Origin: JAHEKB01 sp049115575 | GTDB taxonomy: Bacteria > Bacteroidota > Bacteroidia > NS11-12g > UBA9320 | Assembly (NCBI GenBank): GCA_049115575.1 | Contig: JAGDZU010000001.1 | Location: 992,001-1,056,000 of the forward strand | Reading direction: 5' to 3' | DNA length: 64,000 nucleotides | Shown: one piece after another, positions 43,650 to 52,276 of the stretch | How the letters are laid out: each line of letters starts with the position of its first letter | Position numbering within the stretch: the first letter of the stretch is position 1 | The notes under the pieces: generated by a model | What the model saw: only the letters and a program-made list of their open reading frames with translations | What the model was told of the DNA's origin: nothing | Databases searched by the model: none | Made by a program: the position numbers and the translations under genes

Positions 43650-44863
43650 ATAGCTGTTCTCAATGTTTCTGCAGGATTAAACTTTAATGCTTTTCTGGCT
43701 GGATAAATACAGCTTAAAACTGCGGTTGCTACTACCAATAATGTAATCTGCACATAGTAATACGGTTCAAGGTAAGGGTAGAGCACACTTTCCAAACCTA
43801 CGGTGCGCAAACCTTCTGAAAGAAATCCAAGATCTATTCCAGTGCGTTTTAATAAACTGATAGTTCCTATAGCTAATCCTAAACCAACAGGTACGCTCAA
43901 TGCAGCTACCATTAATGATTCAAGTGCGATCATTCTGAAGATCTTTTTCTTATTCATTCCTACAGACAACAACATTCCAATTTCTTTCTTTCTTTCCAAG
44001 ACCGCCATGAGCATGGTATTGACTATTCCAAATGATAATGCAAACATGATAATTAGAAGAAATAAGCTCATAAGAAAGTCCATCATTTTATCGGCAAAGC
44101 CTAATTCAGGTGCAATCTCTCGCCAATCATCAACCTGCATTTCTGGAATTTCAATTTGCAAACTCTCTGCAAATGAGCTGGCTAAACCTGGAGAGCTCAG
44201 ACCAATAGCTATCTCGTGAATGGCTTTGTTCCCAAGATAATCTGCTAGATGTTCTTGTAATACAAATGCATTGGACTCATCATAAAGGGCGTTTGCTGTT
44301 CTATATAGATCTGTCACTTTGAATATAACCTCAACTTGTCCCCCTTCAGCATCAACTAAACTACATTGCACCTTGTCTTTGACACCTACATTCAACTTAA
44401 TAGCGAGTTTTTCACCTAGCACTATAGGCGGATAACTTTTGAAATCCTCTAAGAAATTTCCTGTCTGTCCTAAACTAGGTAAAGTGGTTAAAGCTCTTTC
44501 TTTCTCTGGGACTACGCCATTGATCACGACTGCAGAAGTATTGCCGGCAGATTGTATAAAGCTTTCTGTCTTAATTCTTCCAAGCACATTTTCAACATCC
44601 GGATCATTCTCCAATTGCAGCAAGAGTTGGTTAGCATTTGGAATAGCCTGATTTAACTCTCCGTACTTAACAAAATCAGGATGATGCACTTGTACGTGGC
44701 TCACATAAGTCTCAATGGCCTTTTTCTGTCGCATCTGAGTTAGACCTTTAGCCAAGGCAATCACAAGAAGTCCACCCCAGATTCCAATGGCTATAGCCAA
44801 TATGAGAACCCAAGTTCTGAGCTTATTCCTCCAAATATTGCGATATGCTATTTGAATAATCAC
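43646..44863 (-). CDS. FtsX/LolE-type ABC permease (second of pair)
   Basis: A 405-residue permease: N-terminal helix near 15-37 (LRTWVLILAIAIGIWGGLLVIALAKG), periplasmic domain (about 40-255), and three C-terminal helices with the coupling segment ERKKEIGMLLSVGMNKKKIFRMIALESL. It overlaps both neighbours by 4 bases. Together with the permease at 44860 it should form a heterodimer driven by the ATPase at 42987. Transport of lipoproteins or another envelope substrate is plausible, but the substrate is not shown. Confidence 0.88.
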   Translation of the reverse strand: MIIQIAYRNIWRNKLRTWVLILAIAIGIWGGLLVIALAKGLTQMRQKKAIETYVSHVQVHHPDFVKYGELNQAIPNANQLLLQLENDPDVENVLGRIKTESFIQSAGNTSAVVINGVVPEKERALTTLPSLGQTGNFLEDFKSYPPIVLGEKLAIKLNVGVKDKVQCSLVDAEGGQVEVIFKVTDLYRTANALYDESNAFVLQEHLADYLGNKAIHEIAIGLSSPGLASSFAESLQIEIPEMQVDDWREIAPELGFADKMMDFLMSLFLLIIMFALSFGIVNTMLMAVLERKKEIGMLLSVGMNKKKIFRMIALESLMVAALSVPVGLGLAIGTISLLKRTGIDLGFLSEGLRTVGLESVLYPYLEPYYYVQITLLVVATAVLSCIYPARKALKFNPAETLRTAI

Positions 44864-46065
44864 GAGTTCATGGCCGCAACGGGCCTTAAGTTTTTAATCT
44901 TGAAGAACACATATGAATTCACCAATAACACAACCACAAAAAGAATCAGTAATTGAGTAATGAAGATTTTGGGATCTATAGATGTTGGAAGTACCGCTTC
45001 AAAACCAAATCGTTCCGCAATTCGCTGTACATCACCACCCATTCTGATTGGGTGTATATTAAACCATGTTACAAGAGGGAGTGAAAGAACTGCACCCACA
45101 CCTAATCCTAGAAGTGAAATCATGAGGCTCTCCAATAAATGAGTTCTATACAGTTGATGTCTTTTCATACCAACCGCTATTAGAACCCCATATTCAAAGG
45201 TTCTCTCTTCGGCAGACATTAAAACAGTACCAAATAAACCAAAGGCCATAATCAGGTAGAGTATAATAAGAACTACTGTACCTCCAGCCTTGTCTGCTCT
45301 TATTAGTTGAATCAGTTCTGGCAACATTTCCTTCCAATTCATCACTTCAAATTCATCGCCTAGATTCTCATTCACTTTAGTTTGAACTCTTTTCCAATCT
45401 TTTGAATTTGTATGTACTACAACGGTAGTAACTAGACCATAAAGGTCATAAAGATCTTCTGCCAATTCGCGATTCATTATGATGGTTCTTTTATTCAGCT
45501 CAGGAGTTTTAAGATCCACCACTCCAACAACAGGATAATTTCCTGCTGCAATTGAACCGTGATAACCCTGACCTAGTAGAGAAATACTATCCCCTATTTT
45601 AACATCCATCCATTCAAATAGAAATTTAGATAGCATTAGGCCCTGATTTTCAGAGCTGATGTAATCGCCTTGAATCAGTCTTTTGTCAAGTTGAATATGA
45701 TTTGCTTCCTCATCAGGATCCAGGCCCATAATGGCAACAGGTTTACTTCGGTCATTAAAGTTTGCCAAGGCAAATGATTCTATTCGCTCGTGTATTTGCA
45801 CAACTCCGTCAATATCTTTTATGGAATCTAGACGTTCATATTCCAAAGCCTTGTCTATGCGTTTATCTTCCCAATAACCATTCTGGTGTATTTGCACATA
45901 TCCCATGTATGAACCTACCACATTGCCAATCATATTGTCATAAGCACCAAACTGCAATGAGCGCATTAGAATGGCACAGATAACGGCAAAAGCAACGGAA
46001 GAAAGGGTGATCAGGGATCTCCTTTTATTTCTAAAGATATTGCGCCAAGCTATTTTTAAAAGCAC
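44860..46065 (-). CDS. FtsX/LolE-type ABC permease (first of pair)
   Basis: A 401-residue permease: N-terminal RNIFRNKRRSLITLSSVAFAVICAILMRSLQFG, periplasmic domain (about 45-270, with HERIESFALANFND and IGDSISLLGQGYHG), then helices around IILYLIMAFGLFGTVLMSAEERTFEYGVLIAVGMKRHQLYRTHLLES. It lies 21 bases after the stop of the cyclophilin lipoprotein gene, so the four genes 47724-42987 look like one unit. Confidence 0.88.
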   Translation of the reverse strand: MLLKIAWRNIFRNKRRSLITLSSVAFAVICAILMRSLQFGAYDNMIGNVVGSYMGYVQIHQNGYWEDKRIDKALEYERLDSIKDIDGVVQIHERIESFALANFNDRSKPVAIMGLDPDEEANHIQLDKRLIQGDYISSENQGLMLSKFLFEWMDVKIGDSISLLGQGYHGSIAAGNYPVVGVVDLKTPELNKRTIIMNRELAEDLYDLYGLVTTVVVHTNSKDWKRVQTKVNENLGDEFEVMNWKEMLPELIQLIRADKAGGTVVLIILYLIMAFGLFGTVLMSAEERTFEYGVLIAVGMKRHQLYRTHLLESLMISLLGLGVGAVLSLPLVTWFNIHPIRMGGDVQRIAERFGFEAVLPTSIDPKIFITQLLILFVVVLLVNSYVFFKIKNLRPVAAMNS

Positions 46066-46086
46066 CTTCTCAAGAATAACAAGTGG

Positions 46087-47724
46087 TTAAGGTATACGTT
46101 TTACAGATTCAATTTTATCACCTACTTCAATATTGTGTACTACTTCCATTCCTTTTATTACTCTAGCAAAAATGCTGTATCTGCCGGTTAGAAATGGAGT
46201 AGCATTGTGAGTGATAAACCATTGCACTCCTTCTGTATCCTTCCCTGCAGAAGCTAAGCCCACAGTACCTGTTGTGTACCTCTGGAAGTTAGAGAACTCT
46301 GAACGTTGAGACCAATCTAGCCCTCCCCATCCATCTCCTCTGGGGCAGCCGCCTTGTATTACAAAATGTTCAACCACTCTATGAAAGTGTTTGTTGTTAT
46401 AAAATCCGCTGTCTACCAGTTTTAAGAAATTAGAAACGGAGGCCGGCGCATCATCAACAAAACATTGAATTAATATGTCACCCTTAGATGTGGTTATACG
46501 CACTTGTTGTTCTGATGGTATTGTTTTCACATAATCCCAATCTATAGGATTGTTATATACTAGTGGCTCAGATTTGTACTTCTTTCCCTCGCTATAAGCA
46601 ATGGCCCTAGAAATATCTATAAAAGTCTCTTTTTGTCTGGGTAAGACCAGCTCATCTCTGATGCTCTTTAATTTATTAACCGTGATTGCCTCCCAGGCAT
46701 ATGGCATGTCTGTATCTAACAATGCATAGCAAGCAATGCTTTGCAATGCCATATCTCCTGAATTCAACGCGTAGTTCATGATGTCAGTAAAAAACTCCGG
46801 ATAGAAACTTCCGCGTTTTTCAATCTCTATAATTTTCTGAAATGCTTCATTTTTAATCACTTTATGACTAGTGCTGTCCCTCAACAAATTGCTCAAGAAC
46901 CACCTAGCTTCCTGTGCGTTTAAGCTGTCATCCAATTGTTTAATTAATGCCGCCGTCTTATACGGATTGGTTTCAGAAATTGATAGTTTCCAGCTTTCAT
47001 TGAACTCTATGGATTCCTTGCTTTCCTCTGAAATCAAAGCCAACCTTTCCTTGGCTTCTTCAGATGTGAATTGATCCTTCAAATTCTCTGGAAGGCTAAA
47101 TGACTCCTCTTTTGGTATTCGATTATAGTAAAAGAAGTAGTGCGCCACCATATACTGAATTTCTTCATCAGCATTTGATGCGTGTTGTATCAGCTTTTCT
47201 GCTATTCGGTTGTTGAATTGTCTTTTAAGCAAGGCTCTATAGGCTCCATAGACCCAACCTTTAATTAGCACCATTCCTTCTGGTTCATATGAGCTGATAA
47301 ACTCTAAGCTTGTGGAATCAACGCATTTGCCAATGGACTCCAATATGACCGCCTGGTTTTCTTCAACTACTTCAGAAGCAAAAGCCATACGAAGACTTTC
47401 TGCAGCAATACTATTTCCTATCTGACCCAAAGCCAAAGCAGCAGCCTTTCTGGCCATTTCCTTCTCATCTATTAAAAGCATTTGAACCAGGTAGGGTATG
47501 GCAATGCTATCCTGAATACTAGCACATGCTAAAGCAGCTTGGACTCTATGTGACTCTTTCTTGGCTTTAAAGAAAGGAATCAGAGCTTGCATGTCTCTGC
47601 GGTCTTGAATTTCATAAATCTTAACTAGCTGAGGATCTTCAAAACGGTTTACGGTTTCATCTGGAAAAGGTTTTGGCTTGCATGCAACAAAGGCAATTAG
47701 CACAAATAGGCACCAAAATTTCAT
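46087..47724 (-). CDS. HEAT-repeat lipoprotein with C-terminal cyclophilin-type peptidyl-prolyl isomerase domain
   Basis: 545 residues with a lipoprotein signal (MKFWCLFVLIAFVAC). Residues about 30-400 are helical, with HEAT-like repeats such as DIQ DSIAIPYLVQMLLIDEKEMARKA and AALALGQIGNSIAAESLRMAF. The last 140 residues form a cyclophilin: ITTSKGDILIQCFVDDAPASVSNF, HFHRVVEHFVIQGG, AGKDTEGVQWFITH and GRYSIFARV, with catalytic Arg, Phe and His visible. It should act as a membrane-anchored folding catalyst in the periplasm. The downstream permease genes suggest a link to envelope protein export (inference). Confidence 0.87.
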   Translation of the reverse strand: MKFWCLFVLIAFVACKPKPFPDETVNRFEDPQLVKIYEIQDRRDMQALIPFFKAKKESHRVQAALACASIQDSIAIPYLVQMLLIDEKEMARKAAALALGQIGNSIAAESLRMAFASEVVEENQAVILESIGKCVDSTSLEFISSYEPEGMVLIKGWVYGAYRALLKRQFNNRIAEKLIQHASNADEEIQYMVAHYFFYYNRIPKEESFSLPENLKDQFTSEEAKERLALISEESKESIEFNESWKLSISETNPYKTAALIKQLDDSLNAQEARWFLSNLLRDSTSHKVIKNEAFQKIIEIEKRGSFYPEFFTDIMNYALNSGDMALQSIACYALLDTDMPYAWEAITVNKLKSIRDELVLPRQKETFIDISRAIAYSEGKKYKSEPLVYNNPIDWDYVKTIPSEQQVRITTSKGDILIQCFVDDAPASVSNFLKLVDSGFYNNKHFHRVVEHFVIQGGCPRGDGWGGLDWSQRSEFSNFQRYTTGTVGLASAGKDTEGVQWFITHNATPFLTGRYSIFARVIKGMEVVHNIEVGDKIESVKRIP

Positions 47725-47758
47725 CTGACAAAGTTAGACGGATTCATAAGCCGACGGC

Positions 47759-47790
47759 AAAAAAAAAGCCGATCAATGATCGGCTTTTGA
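47759..47790 (-). terminator. Rho-independent terminator of the peroxiredoxin gene
   Basis: On the minus strand AAAAGCCGATCA pairs with TGATCGGCTTTTTTTTT around a 1-3 base loop, directly after the stop at 47807. Confidence 0.9.
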
Positions 47791-47806
47791 GATAGTGTTT
47801 TTTAGA

Positions 47807-48457
47807 TTATGAACGTTGCCAATCTAGGTATTTACCTAGGTAATCTGCAACTGAATCATGAGTTTCACTCATAGCTTCCTCACCCTCTTGCCAGTTGGCA
47901 GGGCAAACTTCACCGTGCTCGTCAACATGCGCCAATGCATCAACCATTCTCAATGCTTCGTCAACACTTCTTCCAAGAGGAAGATCGTTCACAATTTGAT
48001 GGCGCACCACACCAGCCTTGTCTATTAAGAACAAGCCTCTGTATGCTACCATATTCGCCGTGCTTACCATTTGACCTTCTTCATTATAGTCATACTCGCC
48101 GTTCAATACGCCGTAATTCATGGCTATAGTTTTAGAAGTATCCGCAATTATTGGATAAGTGATACCTTGGATTCCTCCTTGATTCTTCGGCATTTGTAAC
48201 CAACCCCAATGTGACTCTTCTGTATCTGTTGAACAAGCCACAACTTTACATCCTCTTTTTTCAAACTCTTCTAATTTAGCTTGGAAAGCGTGTAATTCTG
48301 TTGGACAAACAAAGGTGAAATCCTTTGGATAAAAGAAGAAGAGAACATAGTTGTCTCCTTCGTATTGTTCTAATGAGAAATTCTCCTCTACAACACCTCC
48401 ATTAACCACTGCATGAGCATTAAATTTTGGTGCTTTTTTTCCTACTAGTACGGACAT
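47807..48457 (-). CDS. 2-Cys peroxiredoxin (AhpC/Tsa family)
   Basis: A 216-residue thiol peroxidase that reduces hydrogen and alkyl peroxides. The peroxidatic cysteine lies in FYPKDFTFVCPTELHAFQ, the resolving cysteine in GEVCPANWQEGE, and the C-terminal extension is that of typical 2-Cys enzymes. It is a single gene with a TACCTTTG -7 element and a strong terminator, as expected for a high-expression stress gene. The electron donor system (AhpF or thioredoxin) is not in the window. Confidence 0.95.
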   Translation of the reverse strand: MSVLVGKKAPKFNAHAVVNGGVVEENFSLEQYEGDNYVLFFFYPKDFTFVCPTELHAFQAKLEEFEKRGCKVVACSTDTEESHWGWLQMPKNQGGIQGITYPIIADTSKTIAMNYGVLNGEYDYNEEGQMVSTANMVAYRGLFLIDKAGVVRHQIVNDLPLGRSVDEALRMVDALAHVDEHGEVCPANWQEGEEAMSETHDSVADYLGKYLDWQRS

Positions 48458-48481
48458 GTTTTTTTCTTTTTATTGTTACTG

Positions 48482-48489
48482 CAAAGGTA
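48482..48489 (-). promoter_or_regulatory. -7 element of the peroxiredoxin gene
   Basis: TACCTTTG on the minus strand fully matches TANNTTTG and is followed by CAG. A TTTG occurs 15 bases upstream, shorter than the usual 17-23 base spacing. Confidence 0.5.
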
Positions 48490-48553
48490 TATAACCAAAG
48501 CATTCAAACACGGTTTTTGATATTCTAAAATTGAATAGGAGTATAAAGACAGT

Positions 48554-49063
48554 TTATAGTTTTAACAGCTGCTTAAACTCTTTAGCTTTAGCAACATAGA
48601 CCGAAGCATTTTCATCAATTCCATCTCTTTGCTGCTCTGTTAATGATTTCACCACCTTAGCTGGAGAACCCAAGACTAAAGATCCTTCAGGAATTACCAT
48701 GCCTGCGGTTACCAAGGCATTGGCTCCAATGATACAATACGCTCCTATTTTAGCTCCATTTAAAACTACTGCATTCATTCCAACAAGTACGTTGTTTTCA
48801 AGTGTGGCTCCGTGAATAATTGCCCCATGCCCTACTATACAGTCATCACCAATGCACACCGGAAAGTCTGGATCTATGTGAATTACGGCATTGTCTTGTA
48901 TGTTGGATCTCTTTCCAATACGAATTTCATCGCTATCACCGCGAATTACAGCTCCATACCAAACAGAAGATTCTTCTCCGATATGAACATCTCCTATAAC
49001 CGTTGCATTTGGGGCAATAAATGCAGTATCATCAATCTGAAGATCATTGCTAAGAGATTTCAT
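48554..49063 (-). CDS. Gamma-carbonic-anhydrase-like hexapeptide-repeat protein
   Basis: A 169-residue left-handed beta-helix protein of the YrdA/CaiE/PaaY-like gamma carbonic anhydrase group: ATVIGDVHIGEESSVWYGAVIRGD, RSNIQDNAVIHIDPDF, IVGHGAIIHGATL. Histidines at the expected three metal-ligand positions are visible (VIHID, VGHGAIIHG). Whether it has carbonic anhydrase activity is not certain, because many relatives lack it. It lies 33 bases after the typA stop, with a possible terminator hairpin between. Confidence 0.88.
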   Translation of the reverse strand: MKSLSNDLQIDDTAFIAPNATVIGDVHIGEESSVWYGAVIRGDSDEIRIGKRSNIQDNAVIHIDPDFPVCIGDDCIVGHGAIIHGATLENNVLVGMNAVVLNGAKIGAYCIIGANALVTAGMVIPEGSLVLGSPAKVVKSLTEQQRDGIDENASVYVAKAKEFKQLLKL

Positions 49064-49071
49064 GAGACGAA

Positions 49072-49103
49072 AATAAATATAGCAAGGCAGAATGCCTTAG
49101 CTA
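49072..49103 (-). terminator. Possible terminator hairpin at the 3' end of typA
   Basis: On the minus strand TAGC-T-AAGGCA, a 3-base loop, then TGCCTT-GCTA (one bulged base), followed by TATTTATTTT. It overlaps the typA stop. The T tract is interrupted, so it may be leaky. Confidence 0.4.
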
Positions 49104-50911
49104 TTTGTAACTAGAGCGTTCTTAGCTCTTTTGCGCTCGTGTTCCTTCAATAGAATTTTACGCAGACGAATAGTTTCTGGTGTAACTTCAACATATTCAT
49201 CAGCCTGTATATATTCCAATGATTCCTCTAATGTAAATAGAGTTGGAGGTGCCAGTTTCACTTTGTCATCTGCACCTGCAGATCGAACATTAGACTGCTT
49301 TTTAGCTTTGGTTAGATTCACTACCAAATCACCAGGTCTTGAATGTTCACCTACCACTTGTCCTTCATAAATAGATTGATTTGGTTCAACGAAGAACTTC
49401 CCTCTATCTTGAAGATTATTCAGACTGTATGGAATAGCATTTCCGTGTTCCATGCTAATCATAGATCCATTAATACGTTGTGGTATTGCACCCTTGTACG
49501 GTTGAAATTCTTTGAATCTATGAGAAATAATAGCTTCTCCTTGAGTGCTGGTTAACAAATGATTTCTCAATCCAATTATACCCCTTGAAGGTATTTCAAA
49601 TTCAAGATGCATCCCATCCCCTTTTGGCTCCATAGTGAGCATATTGCCCTTTCTTTGGGTAATATATTCTATAACAGTTCCCGAATGTGGTTCAGGACAA
49701 TCTATAGTCAATTCCTCTATAGGTTCATGCTTAATGCCATCAACCTCTTTTATAATTACTCTAGGTTGGCCTATTTGCAATTCAAATCCTTCTCGTCTCA
49801 TAGTTTCTATAAGTACAGATAAATGCAAAACGCCTCTTCCATATACCAAGAAAGAATCTGATGAACCGGTATCTTCCACCCTAAGAGCTAAATTCCTTTC
49901 TAATTCCTTAGTGAGCCTATCTCTAATATGTCTACTGGTTACAAACTTCCCTTCCTTACCAAAGAATGGAGAATCGTTAATGGTAAACAACATACTAATT
50001 GTTGGTTCATCAATAGCAATGGTTGGCAAACCTTCCGGTTCTTCTAAATCTGCAACGGTATCTCCTATTTCAAAACCTTCTAGGCCCGTAATGGCACATA
50101 TATCACCTTGCTCTACTTCCTCCACTTTTCTTTTGGCCAATCCGTCAAAAACAAAGAGTTCTTTAATCTTGGCCTTAGCAATGGTACCATCTCTTTTTAC
50201 TAGACTAACCGATTGCTTTACTTTTAAGGAACCTCTTCTCAGCTTTCCAATGGCTATACGGCCAGTAAAACTTGAATAATCCAATGAAGTAATCATTAAC
50301 TGAGTATTTCCTTCTCTTTCTTCAGGAGCTGGGACATGATCCACTATCGCATCTAAAACCGCATACATATCAGTAGTTGGTTTGCGCCAATCGGTGCTCA
50401 TCCAATTTTGTTTGGCAGAACCATAAAGTGTATCAAAATCCAATTGCTCTTCTGTAGCTTCTAGAGCAAACATCAAGTCAAACACTTTTTCATGAACCTC
50501 ATCTGGGGTGCAGTTTTCCTTATCCACTTTATTAATAACCACAACTGGTTTCAGCCCTGCTTCCAACGCTTTTGACAAGACAAAACGAGTTTGAGGCATT
50601 GGACCTTCAAAAGCATCCACAAGAAGAAGAACACCATCCGCCATATTCATAACACGTTCTACTTCACCTCCAAAATCACTGTGCCCTGGAGTATCAATAA
50701 TATTGATTTTCACTCCTTTATAGTTCACTGAAACGTTCTTAGAAAGTATGGTAATTCCACGTTCTTTCTCCAAATCGTTGCTGTCCATAACCAACTCTCC
50801 AGGTTGCTCGTGTTCTTTAAAGAATTCACATGCCTGTAGAATTCGATCTACCAATGTAGTCTTACCGTGATCTACGTGAGCAATTATGGCGACGTTTCTT
50901 ATATTCTTCAT
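49097..50911 (-). CDS. typA: Ribosome-associated translational GTPase TypA/BipA
   Basis: A 604-residue GTPase: G1 AHVDHGKTTLVDRIL, switch region DSNDLEKERGITILSKN, G3 DTPGHSDFGGEVERV, G4 NKVDKENCTPDEV. Domains II, III and V then follow, and the BipA-specific C-terminal domain has RGIIGLRNHLLTSTQGEAIISHRF and a Lys/Arg-rich end. BipA helps 50S assembly and growth under stress or cold. The ATG at 50911 is preferred to a TTG six codons upstream. Confidence 0.97.
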   Translation of the reverse strand: MKNIRNVAIIAHVDHGKTTLVDRILQACEFFKEHEQPGELVMDSNDLEKERGITILSKNVSVNYKGVKINIIDTPGHSDFGGEVERVMNMADGVLLLVDAFEGPMPQTRFVLSKALEAGLKPVVVINKVDKENCTPDEVHEKVFDLMFALEATEEQLDFDTLYGSAKQNWMSTDWRKPTTDMYAVLDAIVDHVPAPEEREGNTQLMITSLDYSSFTGRIAIGKLRRGSLKVKQSVSLVKRDGTIAKAKIKELFVFDGLAKRKVEEVEQGDICAITGLEGFEIGDTVADLEEPEGLPTIAIDEPTISMLFTINDSPFFGKEGKFVTSRHIRDRLTKELERNLALRVEDTGSSDSFLVYGRGVLHLSVLIETMRREGFELQIGQPRVIIKEVDGIKHEPIEELTIDCPEPHSGTVIEYITQRKGNMLTMEPKGDGMHLEFEIPSRGIIGLRNHLLTSTQGEAIISHRFKEFQPYKGAIPQRINGSMISMEHGNAIPYSLNNLQDRGKFFVEPNQSIYEGQVVGEHSRPGDLVVNLTKAKKQSNVRSAGADDKVKLAPPTLFTLEESLEYIQADEYVEVTPETIRLRKILLKEHERKRAKNALVTNS

Positions 50912-50969
50912 CCTGAAAATTTGGTGCAATGGTAGGTAATTAATGCTAATAAATAGATGAGGGGTAACC

Positions 50970-51010
50970 GAATGAGAATTGTTAGTTATTGATGTTAATT
51001 ATTAATTCCG
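50970..51010. repeat. AT-rich degenerate TTAAT repeat upstream of the Omp28-like gene
   Basis: A stretch rich in TTAATTATTAATT, GTTAGTTATTGATG and similar words, resembling one at 17051-17090 (GTTAATTATTAATGATTAG). The two share GTTAATTATTAAT. No coding potential is seen. Confidence 0.45.
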
Positions 51011-51070
51011 TCTGCAGTACTGAATTGTTGGAAATTTAAGCATAGATGAAATATTCTATATCTTGCAAAG

Positions 51071-51958
51071 ATGAATGCATTGAAAAAGGTGCTAGTTATT
51101 ATTGGCTTGTCTGGTTTGCTTGGATTATTTTCAGCATGTGAATACGATGTAGCCATTCAAGACGATAAAGAAAACTCAATGGAGTATACTTATAAAGTTT
51201 TGGTTGAAACTAGGGAAGCTGCATGGTGCGTTTTTAGCCCAATGGGCGATTATGATGCTGCACAATTCAAATCCCTGTTCAAAGCAAATCAATATGAATT
51301 TGTGGTTTATCATTTTAATGATGCCATGGATATTGTTGAAGATGATCATATCGACCTTAGATTTTTAAATACTGGATTTCCATGTGCTAGGTTTAATAGA
51401 TCGGGAACTTCCCCAATAGGTAGAGTTGGTTGGCAACAAGCCATAACATATTGGGATGACTTTGTAGAGTCGAACAGGACAAATTGTGGATTAGCCATAG
51501 ATGCAAGCACAATATCAGATGACCATTTGCAATTAGAAGTTGCATTGGCTATTAATTCAAATGGAATTCCAGATTCTGATTACTATTTAACCGTACTATT
51601 GATAGAAAAAGAGGCCCAAGGATTAGGTGCTGGATGGGATCAAGAAAACTATTTTAACAACACAAGTGGTCCTTTCTATAACTTGGGCGACCCCATAATA
51701 GGCTATAAACATCCAAATTGTGTTGTAAAAGTGGTCACAAATCTAGCAGACCCCTATGGGGAAGTATTGACTAAATCTCAAGTTGAACCTAATTCAGAAA
51801 GCACATTTAATTTCGATGTTGATTTGGAGGGTCTAAATGAGGATTTAAGAGTGGTTGCTTTCATTACTTCAGTCCATAAAGATGAATTCATGAATGATCT
51901 TACCGTAGTTTCAAATGCTCAATTTGTAGATATCGGGAAAGTTCAAGATTTTGATTAA
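51071..51958 (+). CDS. Omp28-like lipoprotein of unknown function
   Basis: A 295-residue lipoprotein (signal ending LLGLFSAC). The middle and C-terminal parts, with VGWQQAITYWDDFVESNRTNCGLAIDASTISDDHLQLEVAL and YLTVLLIEKE, recall the Omp28-related proteins of Bacteroidota. The thioredoxin-like N-terminal region is degenerate: the usual CxxC is replaced by AWCVFSP with one Cys. It is a single gene between typA (divergent) and the T9SS cargo genes. Function unknown. Confidence 0.62.
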   Translation: MNALKKVLVIIGLSGLLGLFSACEYDVAIQDDKENSMEYTYKVLVETREAAWCVFSPMGDYDAAQFKSLFKANQYEFVVYHFNDAMDIVEDDHIDLRFLNTGFPCARFNRSGTSPIGRVGWQQAITYWDDFVESNRTNCGLAIDASTISDDHLQLEVALAINSNGIPDSDYYLTVLLIEKEAQGLGAGWDQENYFNNTSGPFYNLGDPIIGYKHPNCVVKVVTNLADPYGEVLTKSQVEPNSESTFNFDVDLEGLNEDLRVVAFITSVHKDEFMNDLTVVSNAQFVDIGKVQDFD

Positions 51959-52276
51959 GTATTATTTAAGAACACTGCAAATCAAACATAGCACCTAAGC
52001 CTTAGACTGCTCTCAACTGTCATTCCAATTCCAAACCGAAATCATGGCTTCCCCATTACCCCAGGGGAAAACTACAATTCTCAAAACAAAAATAAAACCT
52101 TCCTTATAACCAGACATCTAAAGTATACACCAAGCTCATAAACGAGCTTAAATCACAAAGCTTGCCTACCGCAGGAAGGAATCAAATCCACTAGGCACAA
52201 TGACCAATTGTAATTGACATCATGCAGCTCATACCTCGAACTCGATTTGTCATATTAGTATCAGTTCAAACCCAAG
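51959..52276. other. 318-base intergenic region upstream of the repeat protein gene
   Basis: No coding or RNA feature recognised. A 6-bp hairpin AAGCTC/GAGCTT (52132-52149) lacks a T tract. No TTTG-N19-TANNTTTG promoter was found. Confidence 0.5.

Noticed and set aside
49635..50279. 214-codon plus-strand ORF opposite typA
   Set aside because: It is a Ser-rich shadow of the conserved typA gene, with no family resemblance.
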